This document shows positions 1-10,735 of a stretch of DNA of 64,000 nt, piece after piece. The first letter of the stretch is position 1. Every line of letters begins with the position of its first letter. A program made the translations under genes and the position numbers. This DNA comes from Gautieria morchelliformis (lineage: Eukaryota; Basidiomycota; Agaricomycetes; Gomphales; Gomphaceae), in assembly GCA_015179125.1 (NCBI GenBank), contig WHVA01000181.1, positions 124,001 to 188,000 of the forward strand, in the 5' to 3' direction. The notes beneath the pieces were generated by a model, which saw only the letters and a program-made list of their open reading frames with translations, did no database searches and was not told where the DNA came from.

Positions 1-1712
1 GACGTCGAAAGAAGTCGTATGAAGAGACCATCGAATTTCGACATGGAGCACAACGACACAGTGCTAACCACGATATTGTGCGTTCGGTGTATCGGCTGTT
101 ACGGCAGTGTAGAGATGTGCCCGATGGCCCAGGAAAGCCCAGGAGGCTACTGAGGTGATCTATGCGCAATAGTATGATATTATTAGAATGGCGACAGTGA
201 CGAGAATAAACCACCAAACTGCACCAAACATGCTCACCGGCGCCCGACCCGACACAACGAGATGACACGGACACGGACACGGACAAACCCTGACGTCGCC
301 GTTGCATAGTACGCACATGTCGCCCCATCCTTTCTGCCCACACACCATCCACACCCGCATCTTTCACGCCATTACCACGTGTTTTACCCGTCTATTTCAG
401 TTCAACTCCCTTCACGTAACACTAACAATCTCCCATCCCAGGCTTCATATCTCCCACCGCCCTCTCCCGCGCACGAACATGAACTTATAATGATGTTTCC
501 GGTGCGTCTGCCAGTGAAGGAGACGGTGTGTGTGTGTGTGTATGCGCCGGGTGTAGATAAGGCCAGCAAGGGGAACGGGCGCAGTATACGTTTGCTGCGT
601 CTCCACCATGTCTCGCCATCCATCCATCCACCGCATGACCTAGGCACAGACACAAACACAGACGCTGGAGACACAGCCCCACCCAACCGATGGTACGTGC
701 CGTTGTCTGGTCCCTTGTGTCTCGTACCGAACGCCACTCGCTGCTCCCTAGACTCCACCCTCCCGCCCCTCACGTCCCGCACCACCTCCCCCTTCCACGC
801 AGCGCGGCCACTCCCCGCCCATGAACTCATGAAGCTTCCCTACCTGTCCCCCGAGCGGCCGCCCCTTCCCGCACGACACGCCACCGGGACCCGGGGAGCG
901 CCGCGGAGGGCGCGCGGACCCGTGCGAGGCGTGTGAGCTCGAGAAGAATAGGCAGGTCGCGTGCCAGCGCGGCATGTCCGTGTGGTTCAGCGTGTAGGAG
1001 CGCGCGTTTTTCTGGGACGAGGACGCGGCCGGGCGCGTGCTCAAAGGCAGCCGGGCGCGCGACGACACCGACGCCCCTAGACGGTGGGAATACTTCATGA
1101 CGGCGCCCGCGCAGGAGTTCAGCGGCGCGGCCGAGCGCGAGTTTCGTGTCGGCGGGGACCGCGTGCGCGCGATTGGCGTGGCGGGGCCCGGGCACGAGCC
1201 CCCACGGGAAGCTGCACCCGCCCACTGCGCTACTCTGGAACGGGAACGAGAAAGGACCCGCGCCCAACGCGTACCCCGCGCACACATGCCACCCCCCGCC
1301 CCACCCCCGCCGCACGCGCGCGCCTACCCGGACTCGCCGCACTCCCCGCGGCCGTATGCACACCGTGACCCGCCGCAGCACCGAGCGCTAACGCGATACC
1401 ATGCTCGCCTGCGCCGCGGGCTGTTATGGTCACGGGTCCTGGCGTGGGTCCCGGGCTGGGTCTGGTGCGTGGGTGCCAAGTTTGGTGCCTGTGCGGTGGC
1501 ATTGGGCGCATAAGGCCTGGGAGGCGTGGGATGCGTGGGTGTGTGAGTATGAGGAATGCGCAAACTTGTAGTTCCGAGTCAGAGTCAGTAGATCACTTTA
1601 CCACACTCGTCGTTTGCCACGTGTTGTTGTCGGATCACACCGCCACCGCCATGGCCCGATTCGGATCGATCTCGCCCGATCTCCCAGCGCTAGTTCCGAC
1701 TTCGCTTCGATT
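1..1712 (+). repeat. Module A copy 1 (A1), GC-rich repeated segment
   Basis: This segment begins inside a repeated block that recurs at about 13.03-15.7 kb (A2), 41.2-41.64 kb (A3, partial), 52.74-55.35 kb (A4) and, inverted, 57.7-55.35 kb (A5). The first 130 bases match the later copies closely (the stretch reading atcgaatttcgacatg is shared). Its last 200 bases, ending in a conserved gatctcccagcgctag motif, match the distal end of A5 rather than A2 or A4, so A1 and A5 form one subfamily. A (GT)n tract lies at about 524-541. The left edge is cut by the window. Confidence 0.8.
790..1245 (+). pseudogene. Degenerate copy of unknown GC-rich gene family (A1)
   Basis: No recognised family. The frame from about 1037 encodes DDTDAPRRWEYFMTAP and EREFRVGGDRVRAIGVAGPG, which recur in the same relative frame in A2 (14.4 kb) and A4 (54.1 kb). 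Conservation of that frame over the shadow frames argues it was once coding. Upstream the equivalent of the CPCEAC peptide of A2 is broken by frameshifts, and there is a stop in the linker. The C-terminal peptide with LSPGVRVRDAREHV, seen in A2, is missing. The copy therefore looks dead. Function unknown. Confidence 0.5.
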
Positions 1713-2735
1713 CTGACCGTGGCTGAGGCAGTTCGCGCTCCTGACTCGGATCAGGGCGCCAGACTCAGCAACAGAGTCTGATTTACGTAATAGGAAGACA
1801 CAGGGCGCTGTTTCTTCTGTTTTTGTTACAGACGTGCTGTAATTGGAACCGTGATGCAATCATGCATCATGCGCACTGCCAGTGATGATGCGCGGGAACT
1901 GGCACTCGTGATGCGTCTGGATCCCGGATCCCGGGCTGCAACGACGCGCGTCACGCGACAAACAATCCCAAGGCAAATGTTGGAACAGGAGAGGAGCCAC
2001 GACCCACATGCACATCAGGAACGGTCGGCGCCACTAGTAGGTCACGTCAACTACGTAGCTGACTCTAGGTTCAACTCCACAGATGGTTCTGTGGCGCGTT
2101 GCCCACACTAGGTAGACCTACTGCTTTCCACTATGCCTCTAGTACCCACCCATCCACCTTCCCCAACCTTGACAAGCCCGAGCCTCCTCCCGGCTCACCC
2201 ACTTCCCCTCGGCGTCCACCCTACTAGAAATCCCTGCATGAGTCCATTCGTGCGCTCTCCTACCCCGCCCTTCACAAACTATTTCTTCAGCCATTGATAC
2301 TATTGAAGTAATGGGAACCCGGGATACTAGACAGGTACATGTATTTCTCACTTATTATACATTGTCGACTAATACACAAGTCCCCCAGTGGACGCATGCC
2401 AGTGCTCCGCGTGCTCTGCCCTCAGACCAGGACCGGGACCGCGGGTCGTGCATCGTGCATCATTCATCGCGGCTCCGAGTCATGAGTTAGATGAGGGGCT
2501 GCCAGTGCAAGTACAGCGGCAGGCGGCGGTCGCGTGACGATGGCGTCATGTGCGGCCTTCTCACGACTCGAAGATTGAAGATAGACCGGGACCGTGGTCA
2601 CGGACACGCTGCGGGCATAGGGACTGTACTTTGGCACGACGTCTTCGGATGCTGACGTGCATCGAGATTGTACGATGCTCCCAGTCGGCGCGTGGGTGTC
2701 TTGAAGACAGACAGCCGGACACGCGGCGAGCCTCG
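1713..2735. other. Interval without recognised gene
   Basis: I see no supported gene here. Short ORFs occur on both strands but none has a recognisable motif or a paralogue elsewhere in the window. A short stretch around 1,890-1,930 (ggaactggcactcgtgatgc) resembles sequence near 5,310, so dispersed low-copy repeat sequence is likely. Confidence 0.4.
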
Positions 2736-2925
2736 AGTAGGAGATTTTGGCACATCCCCGTATACTCGCGCGCATCCAGACTGTATGGCGCTCACGTGAA
2801 TATATATATACGGTACTCTACTCGTGCGACTGCGTTATCAGTTTCCAGGATGATCGGGTGCGTCGAGGTCTACCTCAGTTTGACTCATTTTAACATGATG
2901 CCTGGCTCCACCCAGCCAAAGGCTG
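2736..2925 (+). repeat. Module C fragment (third copy)
   Basis: This stretch matches the promoter-like repeat at about 10,040-10,210 and 49,260-49,440. It keeps the order: ttttggcacatc, a TATA-like tract (tatatatatacgg), a cgtgcgac block, a gatcgggt block and a final ggctcca-catccagg-like block. It stands alone here, without modules B or D. Confidence 0.65.
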
Positions 2926-3059
2926 ATGATACAGGTCCTACCAAGGTCAGGACAAGGTGCTCAAGTTATCGACCCCTATGTTTTACTTACATATTTGAAA
3001 CTACGCAGGCCATACCCCTGAGCGAACATTTCTAACACGCATACTGTAAGCCTATCGGA

Positions 3060-3882
3060 AAGGGATCATCAGGAACGGAGGTGTACATGACATTCGATGT
3101 CATATTGTCCCTAGCATTCTGCGGGGCTTTGGGGATGTTAGAGGGCGAGGGAGAGCTGAACGAGATGGACGATGCCGACCTCGATGAAATTTAGGTCGCG
3201 ACTTGCAGCCTGAGAAGAGAAACTCGCTCGCTCATCAAACTAATGCCGACACACCCCACCCATCAAAACACGGCTCAGAGCTGCCCGAATAACTGTAAAA
3301 GTCGAATCAAATTGAATCTATATCGACGATACCGATGCACACCCCCTAGACCATCACGGCCGCCGCCTTCCTCGCCTGGCTGCAATCTCTTCTGCCAGTG
3401 CTGGACCAAATTTAGGTCAAATGACAAGGTGCAGAATGGTCAGTCATTGATTCTGAACTGGAACGAAGTGAGATTACTGCAGCGCAGGTCTATGATCTTG
3501 AAGCATGAAAAGGTGCCGATCAAGGCCAAGCACCGCGGACACACGAAGAAGGATGCACCAATATCGCACGGGTCTGCCTCTGAGTGGGATCCAGAGGCAA
3601 CACTGAGCGCGGCTGATGTCTACTGAGCCCGACGTCAGCCACGCGGGTCATCCATCACGTCTGCTCTACCATCCGTCTTGGTGACATGGTTTTAGTGTAG
3701 ATATATGGTACGCCACTAAAATTTTTCTGCCGTAGTCTGCCACACTCGGCGGAAAGGCCTTCTTCTGCCAGGTCAGCCATTGCGGGCAATTCACAGAATA
3801 TAGTTCATTCTGCTCGCGATAGTATCAGCTACCCGGGGCCTAGGTAGACAACATTGGCTTGCGCCGGGCTCAGGCTGACACA
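3060..3882. other. Unrecognised ORFs only
   Basis: A plus-strand ORF at 3,243-3,626 (127 codons, basic, ending in ATLSAADVY) and a short acidic plus-strand tail before 3,194 (ending DDADLDEI) are open, but I cannot relate either to a family. They have no paralogue in the window and no clear intron context. They may be exon remnants or chance ORFs. Confidence 0.25.
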
Positions 3883-5138
3883 CTAATTATCAACCCCCTC
3901 AACAATTACAAAAAGTGACACTTTGGCCAGGTGCTTGTCTTCCACTCCTGGACACCCACCCACCAACAACTGGAAGTCCCCCGCATGCCCTGACAGCTGC
4001 CTGGCCTCGATATAAGCGATTAAGGCGTTGCCTGTTATATTGTCACAGTCAATGAGCTCGAGCCGGTGTAGGCACGGACCAAGCGAACTTGATTGGGTAA
4101 ACGCTTCGTCTGTCATGGTTGAGCCTTCGATGCGGAGTTCTTCGAGATGAGGAAATCAGTCTGGCTGAAAAGCCACTCGCATGTGTCGGCTCGCAGCTCT
4201 TCAATGCGACGGAGGTCGAGCCTCTGAATGCGCGGTGCTCGCTGAGGCAAGCGCTTGAGTGATGCAGACTCATTAGCAACGCCTTCGTCATTCCAATCTT
4301 CTGCATAGCCATCCTCCCTTGACCCATCGAGACATACGGATCGAAGGGTGGGTGCTTCCAAACACCGCAAGATGTCGAAGCCACAGCCAGGAGCTGTGAC
4401 ATCTACCTCCTCAAGATGAGGACGTGCCTTGACCTGAGGATAGTCGAGGCTGTGGCTGGTTTGGAACGAGACGAAATGGTACCCGGAGTACTTGAGGTAT
4501 TTAATGTGAGGAATAGCCGCAATGGTGTTCAGCACCCACTCGATAGGCGTAACTTGGTCGTCAGGCCCAGACACGGCCATGAGGGCGGAGGCGGTGGAAA
4601 GCAATTTAGATGATGGAGCAGGAATCCTCAGTGAAGAAATAGTTATCCTCCGAAACCGGGGGGAAGGATAAAATGCGTATTCAAAGTAGTCCTGGTCCTC
4701 ATCTGCGGGCTGCCAGACACCTCGTCAATGGTAATGCACAACTCCTCTGGAAGGGGTGCGGTATTGCCATTGCATTTTCCTTCAGAGAGTGCGATAGATG
4801 AGAAGGTTGCGTCTGCGATACCAGACGTGGGGGCGTCGATGTTAAGGACGCGGAATCGTCTGACATGGCCATGCAACAGCACCAGCGTCGGCCGCAGATC
4901 GGTGACTCCGAGTGGAATCTTGAGGACCACATCTAGTGAACACTCGCCCGATTTTCCGAGCCATTGCCAGAGACCGGTAGGATCTGCAAATTGGTGTGGA
5001 TGGCCAGTGTGGAGATGTGTCCAGAGCTGCGGTATGGCTTTGGCTATGTCCGCCATGGCAAACGCGCATAAGTTGTGTTTGAGAGTTATTGGGTAACTGA
5101 CAGAAAACATGGCTGCAGACCTCGAACGGCAAAGACAT
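3883..5138 (-). pseudogene. F-box / leucine-rich-repeat protein, frameshifted
   Basis: Read on the minus strand, the start at 5,138 gives an F-box-like opening (MSLPFEVCSHVFCQLP, then RVCHG and, after a frame change near 5,060, ADIAKAIPQLWTHLHTG). Proteins of this Agaricomycete type pair an N-terminal F-box, which docks on the SCF ubiquitin ligase, with leucine-rich repeats that bind substrate. LRR-like segments follow: HLEEVDVTAPGCG, APRIQRLDLRRIEELRA, then HLEELRIEGSTMTDEAF and CLHRLELIDCDNITG. These lie in three frames, with further breaks near 4,640-4,610 and 4,140, and the gene stops at 3,883. With at least three frame changes that short introns do not explain, I call it a pseudogene; substrate unknown. 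Confidence 0.7.
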
Positions 5139-5159
5139 TTTGGTTTGTGGTGGCTAGCA

Positions 5160-5880
5160 AGTACTTATCCCGCGCCTGCGTCGCTTGTGCTGCCGGTGCA
5201 CGGCAACATTACATAAGGTGTTAAGAGAATTTCCTTTTCGAGCGACACGCAATTAGCGCCAGCACACTTCGGCAATGCGGAGTCCGGACACCGATCCCAT
5301 CGCAGGCACGAGACTGGCATTCGTGATGCATCTGGAATATTAGGGGCTTGCCAAGGCCAACATCATAACCGCCGAGATAATTGAACTAGCATAGACGCCA
5401 GAGCCCTGGAATATAATTAAATTTGCGAGCGCGCTTGAGCATTGCTCACAAATAGCGCCATACACCGCGCTTCGCTCCAGATTACGGTCGACGGATATCT
5501 CGATGATATTCCAAAAATAATCGGTAGGTCATCCAACTGTTATCCAAATAACTCCATTGCGAGATTTGACTGACTGTCCAAATATAATCGACATGTCATC
5601 TAAATGCCATCCCAGATGTCACCCAAATATCGCTAGCTGCTAAGAAACTTTACTGCGTCGGCGTCCCCGGCTGCCGCCTTGCGAATATAGTAACGTAAAA
5701 CATACAGAGTAAAATATATACACTGTTTGATAGCGACCCTGTAACGAGATGAGAGTACCATATATATATTGCCCCAAGCTCATGGCCATGTGCTGAGAGA
5801 TTTGCAGATGCAGTGGTGGAGTAGATCCAGCCACCCAATCCCCAATCGCTGTAGCTGTGACGTCGCGCTAATTTTAGACT
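5160..5880. other. Interval without recognised gene
   Basis: AT-rich to mixed sequence with several degenerate direct repeats around 5,510-5,640 (variants of ccaaatat-atcg-catctaa). No coding feature can be supported. Confidence 0.35.
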
Positions 5881-5943
5881 ATGTATTTCTATGTTAGTAC
5901 AGTCCCCAATATACAAACTGCCTGTGCACATACCATTATTACA

Positions 5944-6213
5944 AGCTATCCCCACACAGCGATTCCCAGCCTAATACAGCAAGTTGCTGAGATGGATGGG
6001 CTGGTGGGAAAGGTGGCGAGAGCGTCGGAAGAAGACAACAAAAATATTTTAGGCACACTGGAGGCCCAAGATAAAGATCTCACGAACCTCGAGGCCCGAT
6101 TCAAGTCGTTCGAGGAGCCGAGTGAGAAGATAACAAGGGCCAAATGCTTGGGAGGTGGAGAAGTTCCGGGATCTGATGAAAAGGAAGTGGATGGCAACAC
6201 GGCAACACTCTGA
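5944..6213 (+). CDS. Hypothetical coiled-coil ORF or exon
   Basis: Not recognised. From about residue 30 of the plus-strand ORF starting at 5,881 the sequence is strongly charged and helical (ASEEDNKNILGTLEAQDKDL, then NLEARFKSFEEPSEK), like a coiled coil. It ends at 6,213 after VDGNTATL. The upstream half looks non-coding, so this may be an exon of a spliced gene. The opposite strand is also open but less protein-like. Confidence 0.3.
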   Translation, partial: SYPHTAIPSLIQQVAEMDGLVGKVARASEEDNKNILGTLEAQDKDLTNLEARFKSFEEPSEKITRAKCLGGGEVPGSDEKEVDGNTATL

Positions 6214-6264
6214 AGGGCACGATAAAGTCAAACTTCGCAACGGGGAACTTACCAGTATTAGTGC

Positions 6265-6598
6265 TCATAATATGTTCATCTTGTTTATCGCCTGGTTCAC
6301 CAAATGGGAATAGCTGAGTGCGTGGTATAAATGAAGGATCTTGTCGGATGTCTGGTGCCTCAGAGTTAGAGTCAGATTCCTCCGGTGAGCTATAGAGACA
6401 GAAAGAAGGCTGTCCTTGAAGAGATAATGACACTGGTGGAGATTGATGAAGACGGCTGTCCGGCGTGTTGGGTTTAAAGTTCGCAGGGACTGAAGGCGAT
6501 AGTGGGGACAAAAAAGTGGAAAGACTTGTATAACAAAAATCACCTAATAATGCCTTGAGAATGTTATGATATTCAAGTAATGACGTTAATGATATCAC
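6265..6598 (-). CDS. Hypothetical exon, minus strand
   Basis: A minus-strand ORF carries an acidic, serine-rich segment (YSSPEESDSNSEAPD, then FPFGEPGDKQDEHIMS) and runs into TNTG followed by GTAAGT, a good fungal 5' splice site at about 6,251. This suggests an exon of a spliced gene, but I cannot identify the family or the partner exons. Confidence 0.25.
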
Positions 6599-6619
6599 TC
6601 AGATCCAAACCTAAAAATA

Positions 6620-8120
6620 TACTGACGTCACCGAACCATACAATCCCCACAATCCATGTCCGGGTCCACACGCAGATACACAGAAATATCCCCGAATCTC
6701 CTGACTCGCATATACGCGACGCCGGACCAATACATTATCACGCATGCGCACAGGAGACGCCAAGTCGATCAGCATCACATTACAAATGTCGATCCCATCA
6801 ATCTCGATCGAGAAACCGACCCGGAATACAAAATCCCTGCTTAGGCACCAATTCAATTACGACCGAGACACGTATGCATCCGATCGTCCTGAGTGGCTCT
6901 TGCCGTAGCTCCATGATTTCCCCTATACATCATGCACATGTCCTCTCCACACCATCGTCTTATGTACAACAAATCCTTAGCATTCCCTTGTAGTATTCAT
7001 TGAGTTCACTCCAGACTATACTCCACACCCCCCCCTATCTCTACGTCACATACTGTACATATCGTATCAACGCCGAGTCCCTTCCTGTAGTTAAATAGTA
7101 CGAACAAATGTAACTGTAAAACAAGAATAACAATAGTTTTACCCTCTCCACCATCTCAAGATTCCTGATCGAAACAGTCCCCATAGTACAAGCAGCCCTC
7201 TCAGAATCCAGACCTCTACTCGATTCAGCTTCACTCGAGGCTTGAATAAAACCCAAACACATTTATAACAACTCTTATCAGAGAACGATAAGTGCTACAC
7301 GAACCTCGGCTTACACTCCCTATCCCTTTCTTTCCGTGTCCACCTGGTTTGTGAGTCTGAGGGACCGGGCTCTCCAAGTGATTGCGTCAAGAACCACATT
7401 GGGTGTCAGTACTATGCATTCATGTTCTCATCTGTGAGTAATCGCGCAAATGGCTGTTGGAGAGTCGTGAGGGCAAACATTCTACTCGACTTGACTGAGA
7501 GCCAGCATCTAAGGAAGGGGTGTGAGATGTGCCTGGAGATGCGGGGGGTGGTGACTAGCATCCCTTCATAACTAAATTCTCCGGCAACATATTGGACGTG
7601 ATTAGAGTTCGCGAGCTCTGGGGCTTCAGCATCCCGCTGCAGATGCCGCTTGAATGTCCGGCTCTGCTGCCAGGGCATAACCGCCTTTTTGCATAGGGTA
7701 CACGGCAGCGAAGAAGACCAAGTATTCTAAGATGACGCAATGTCAAACGGAGCCTAGCTATAGCTCAGAGCAGTGGGAGTGATGAGGCCGTTGAAGAGAA
7801 GACGCGACGCGACGCGGCTTCACGTGACTGTGGCAGAACTCCGCTGCGTCTTGTGACCACTGACGAGCCTAAGTCAAATCCTGACGCAGGTGCACTATAG
7901 AAATATATATTGCTTATATCTACGTAACGCCATGAGCTGGAGCTCAGCTCGCCACTTTTCACACCAGAGATATTTCAAATTTCATCCAGGAGTAACCCCG
8001 GCGACACCCCCACGCGACTTCTGGATGAAAGTTGGATATTATTTGAAAATTGATACAAAAGTCGCCAGGCTTTTTCTTGGTCTAAAACGCGGTGATAGAG
8101 GTACCTTTTATGATTCAGCG
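6620..8120. other. Interval without recognised gene
   Basis: Several short ORFs (for example minus-strand 7,412-7,678 and plus-strand 7,890-8,183) lack recognisable motifs. The right edge of this interval, from about 8,122, is the start of the duplicated block shared with 46.9 kb. Confidence 0.35.
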
Positions 8121-8712
8121 ACAGGAAACCATCCTCAAGTTGCAGCATATGGATATATCAGCACGAGGATCTATAAGTATTAGCGCGAGGATCCTTAATA
8201 TGTGATGGGAAGTGTCATCATGATGCGAGTTGACGGAAGCTACTAACAAGATGGGGTGGCGACCACCCAAGTCGAATCCTAACATCGAACGGAAGGGAAG
8301 GCGTCACAACGCTGTTGTCACCTTTTGCTGGATGTGACAGGCGTAATTAGCTGGCCTATGACCATTCGCAGTGAAAACCAACGTAATCAAGTCCATTGCT
8401 GGCCTCGCTCCAGAGGATGCCAGCTGCGCTGTTAGCAAAAGCTCACGTGGCACAGTACACCATTAAGACGGAAGCAGTCTAACCGTTGATCGATGATCCG
8501 TTAGCTCGGATGTTCTCGCTAAAGTGCGAGTGAATATCCTCGAAGAGTGAACAGATAATATCCTGTGGTTTAAGGCATGTACGTGCTCCACTTACTCTTC
8601 CCTTGTATCATATTGATATGTCGTTTTTGTATAGGAAAGGGTCATGACGCAGGACGAGATTGTTGAGAGGTTGGTGGTAGAGTTATACACTGTGGTAGTG
8701 TTCTCACTTTCA

Positions 8713-9550
8713 TGGCCTCCCCAGGACAGTGCAACAAGCTCGCTGCGATGGTCTATGGACTACCCACCGGTCTAAACGTGGCTGGTATCTTTGAGTCTGA
8801 TCCCCATCCTTCCCACCAGGCACATTCATTCCTCTCATTCCACCAGCCCCAAAGCCAGCCCCAGCTTCCGTGACTGTGGGAACTATACCGACCATTAGTG
8901 CACCTGAGCATCTCGATGGAACACTCGCGTTTTCAGTCCGCACTTCTCGGCCTACACCGGAGAAAGCGTCACCAGGCGAAGTGCGCATCAACGTTAACAC
9001 GCACTCCTACCCGCCTACACCACCTGTTGCACCATCACTGTCTTCCTCTCAAACCCTCTCTGTACCGTCACCTCATGAAATCAAAGCAAAGCTACACGCA
9101 ATCACGCCCCAGAATCCCACCACTGTCACACATTTCGTCTTTTACCCTTCCTTACCCCTTCCTACATCCACTACCTTGTCTCCAGCACCTTTCGCTTTCT
9201 TTTCTCGCGCGTTAGCTTACATCACACCGTCCCTTCCTATTCGATCGACGGCATCATTTACGCTCGCGCCCTCCTCACCCCAGGTGGGAAATATGGCTGT
9301 GCCACTCTTAACCTTCACGGACCGCCCGCCAACGTTCTCCGTGCTTACTACGGGCTTGCTTGAGATCAACAAGGGGATTGAGCGCCAGCTGGGTGTTGAT
9401 CCCGGGTTTTGGGTAGCAGTTGCGCTGGCGTACCTCGAATTTCTGACAGAGAGAGACGTGAGTGAGACATATGTGGTGGTGCAAATCATAGTTGACGTCA
9501 TTTCCCGTCAATACACAGTCTTATCTCGCGGCCGCGAACGGGTGACGTGA
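8713..9550 (+). pseudogene. Module B gene copy 1, unknown fungal protein
   Basis: Not recognised. The start at 8,713 gives MASPGQCNKLAAMVYGLPTG and then NVAGIFESDPHPSH. Compared with copy 2 (48.2 kb), one base is missing in the run near 8,832, which moves the rest into the frame open from 8,870 (GTIPTISAPEHLDGTLAFSV) to a stop at 9,548-9,550. The long open part includes ITPQNPTTVTHFVFYPSL and LLEINKGIERQLGVDPGFWV. Both copies keep this reading, so it was a real protein of about 270 residues, rich in Pro, Ser and Thr in its middle. An intron at GACGTGAGT near 9,459 is possible. Confidence 0.5.
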
Positions 9551-9639
9551 CGATGACGGAATAAGTCATATGGGCGGCGAGTTCTTGGAGGTTCAGGTAA
9601 TCTACTTTGTTCGCGATATCTGTAGAACATCTCACAGGA

Positions 9640-9930
9640 GCCAATATTCTAGGTCACTCTGTCTCAAAGCTGTTGCAGCGTATTCAGAAGTAGAAATGTC
9701 CCGCCCTCTATTTTATTCCATCACAATTAATCTATTTTCCATTCTTGAATTAACTCATCAGTGTTCAGTGTTACGGGTGATTGAATTTATTCTAGGTCAG
9801 GCTGTCTCAAAAGCTGATGCAGCATATTCAGAAGTACACATGTCCCGCCCTCCATTTTATTCCACCACAATTAATCTATCTTCCATACTCGAACTCATCA
9901 GTGTTCAGTGTTACCGGTGATTGAATTTAT
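9640..9930 (+). repeat. Imperfect tandem duplication, unit about 143 bp
   Basis: Two consecutive units share tctaggtca-ctgtctcaaa, tattcagaagta, atgtcccgccct and attaatctat-ttcca, and both end in gtgattgaattta. Module copy 2 (49,015-49,160) has a single unit, so this is a duplication private to copy 1 or a loss in copy 2. Confidence 0.8.
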
Positions 9931-10039
9931 CCACATCCGGATTCGGCCTATTCCCAGCAAGTAATAAAATGAGCGTGAAAGGATACTTATCAGCCACTTG
10001 ATCAAAACTTAGAGTGAAACACGGTGCTGAGCCTAGGAG

Positions 10040-10210
10040 CTTTTGTTGGCACATCTGCGTATACTCGTGCGCATCCAGACTGTACGGCGCTCGCATGGAG
10101 TATAAATATACGGTGCTAAGCGTGCGACGGGAATATCAGTGTCGATCATGATCGGGTACGTCGCACTGTCGGTTTAACTCATTTTAATGCGATGTCGGGC
10201 TCCATCCAGG
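10040..10210 (+). promoter_or_regulatory. Module C: conserved promoter-like repeat
   Basis: A TATA-like motif (gagtataaatatacgg) sits about 30 bases before a conserved cgtgcgacgggaatatcagt block and a gatcgggt motif. The same arrangement is found at 49,260-49,440 and, diverged, at 2,736-2,925. Conservation of the motif order suggests a core promoter or the promoter of a small mobile element, but no downstream coding region is recognised. Confidence 0.35.
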
Positions 10211-10735
10211 CTACACGTTGCTGATACTCGTGAGCATCAATAGGGTCTTGCGTAGTTGGGTCTGACAGGGCGTTCGAGGGGGTCATGGGTTCATGGCGTT
10301 CCCACTGTTTTTTTTATTGTCATGAGCTGCCAGCCCCCTGATCCTGCCCCGGAGTTGCTCTAGAGTACATGTATTCCTTGGACTTCCACTTAGCGTATTT
10401 GTCATTCCATGGACTGTCTATGCACACTCTTTTTTGCAGGCGGGCGCCTCGCCAGATGCCCCCCGCAGTTCTCCCTAAACCACTCACAAACACGCAAGGC
10501 CCTGGAAGGCCACCACAATTCAAATAAATTATGAAAAAAGTCAAATTTGACATGTGACAGAATATATATGTATCTACATGTTTTTGATGGTATGGGTTGG
10601 CCAGTGTGAGTAGATAGCCACATAAGTTGCTGCATGTTGCTCTGCTAGTGGGTTTGTAGTGGAATCATGGTTATGATGCATTAGCTTGGATGCTGTCATT
10701 AAGCCTCTGGCATTCTTCCAGATCCTACTGAACCA

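Noticed and set aside
402..1381. Long ORFs on both strands of module A
   Set aside because: High GC makes stops rare in every frame. Only the frame whose peptides recur in A2, A4 and A5 is treated as once coding.
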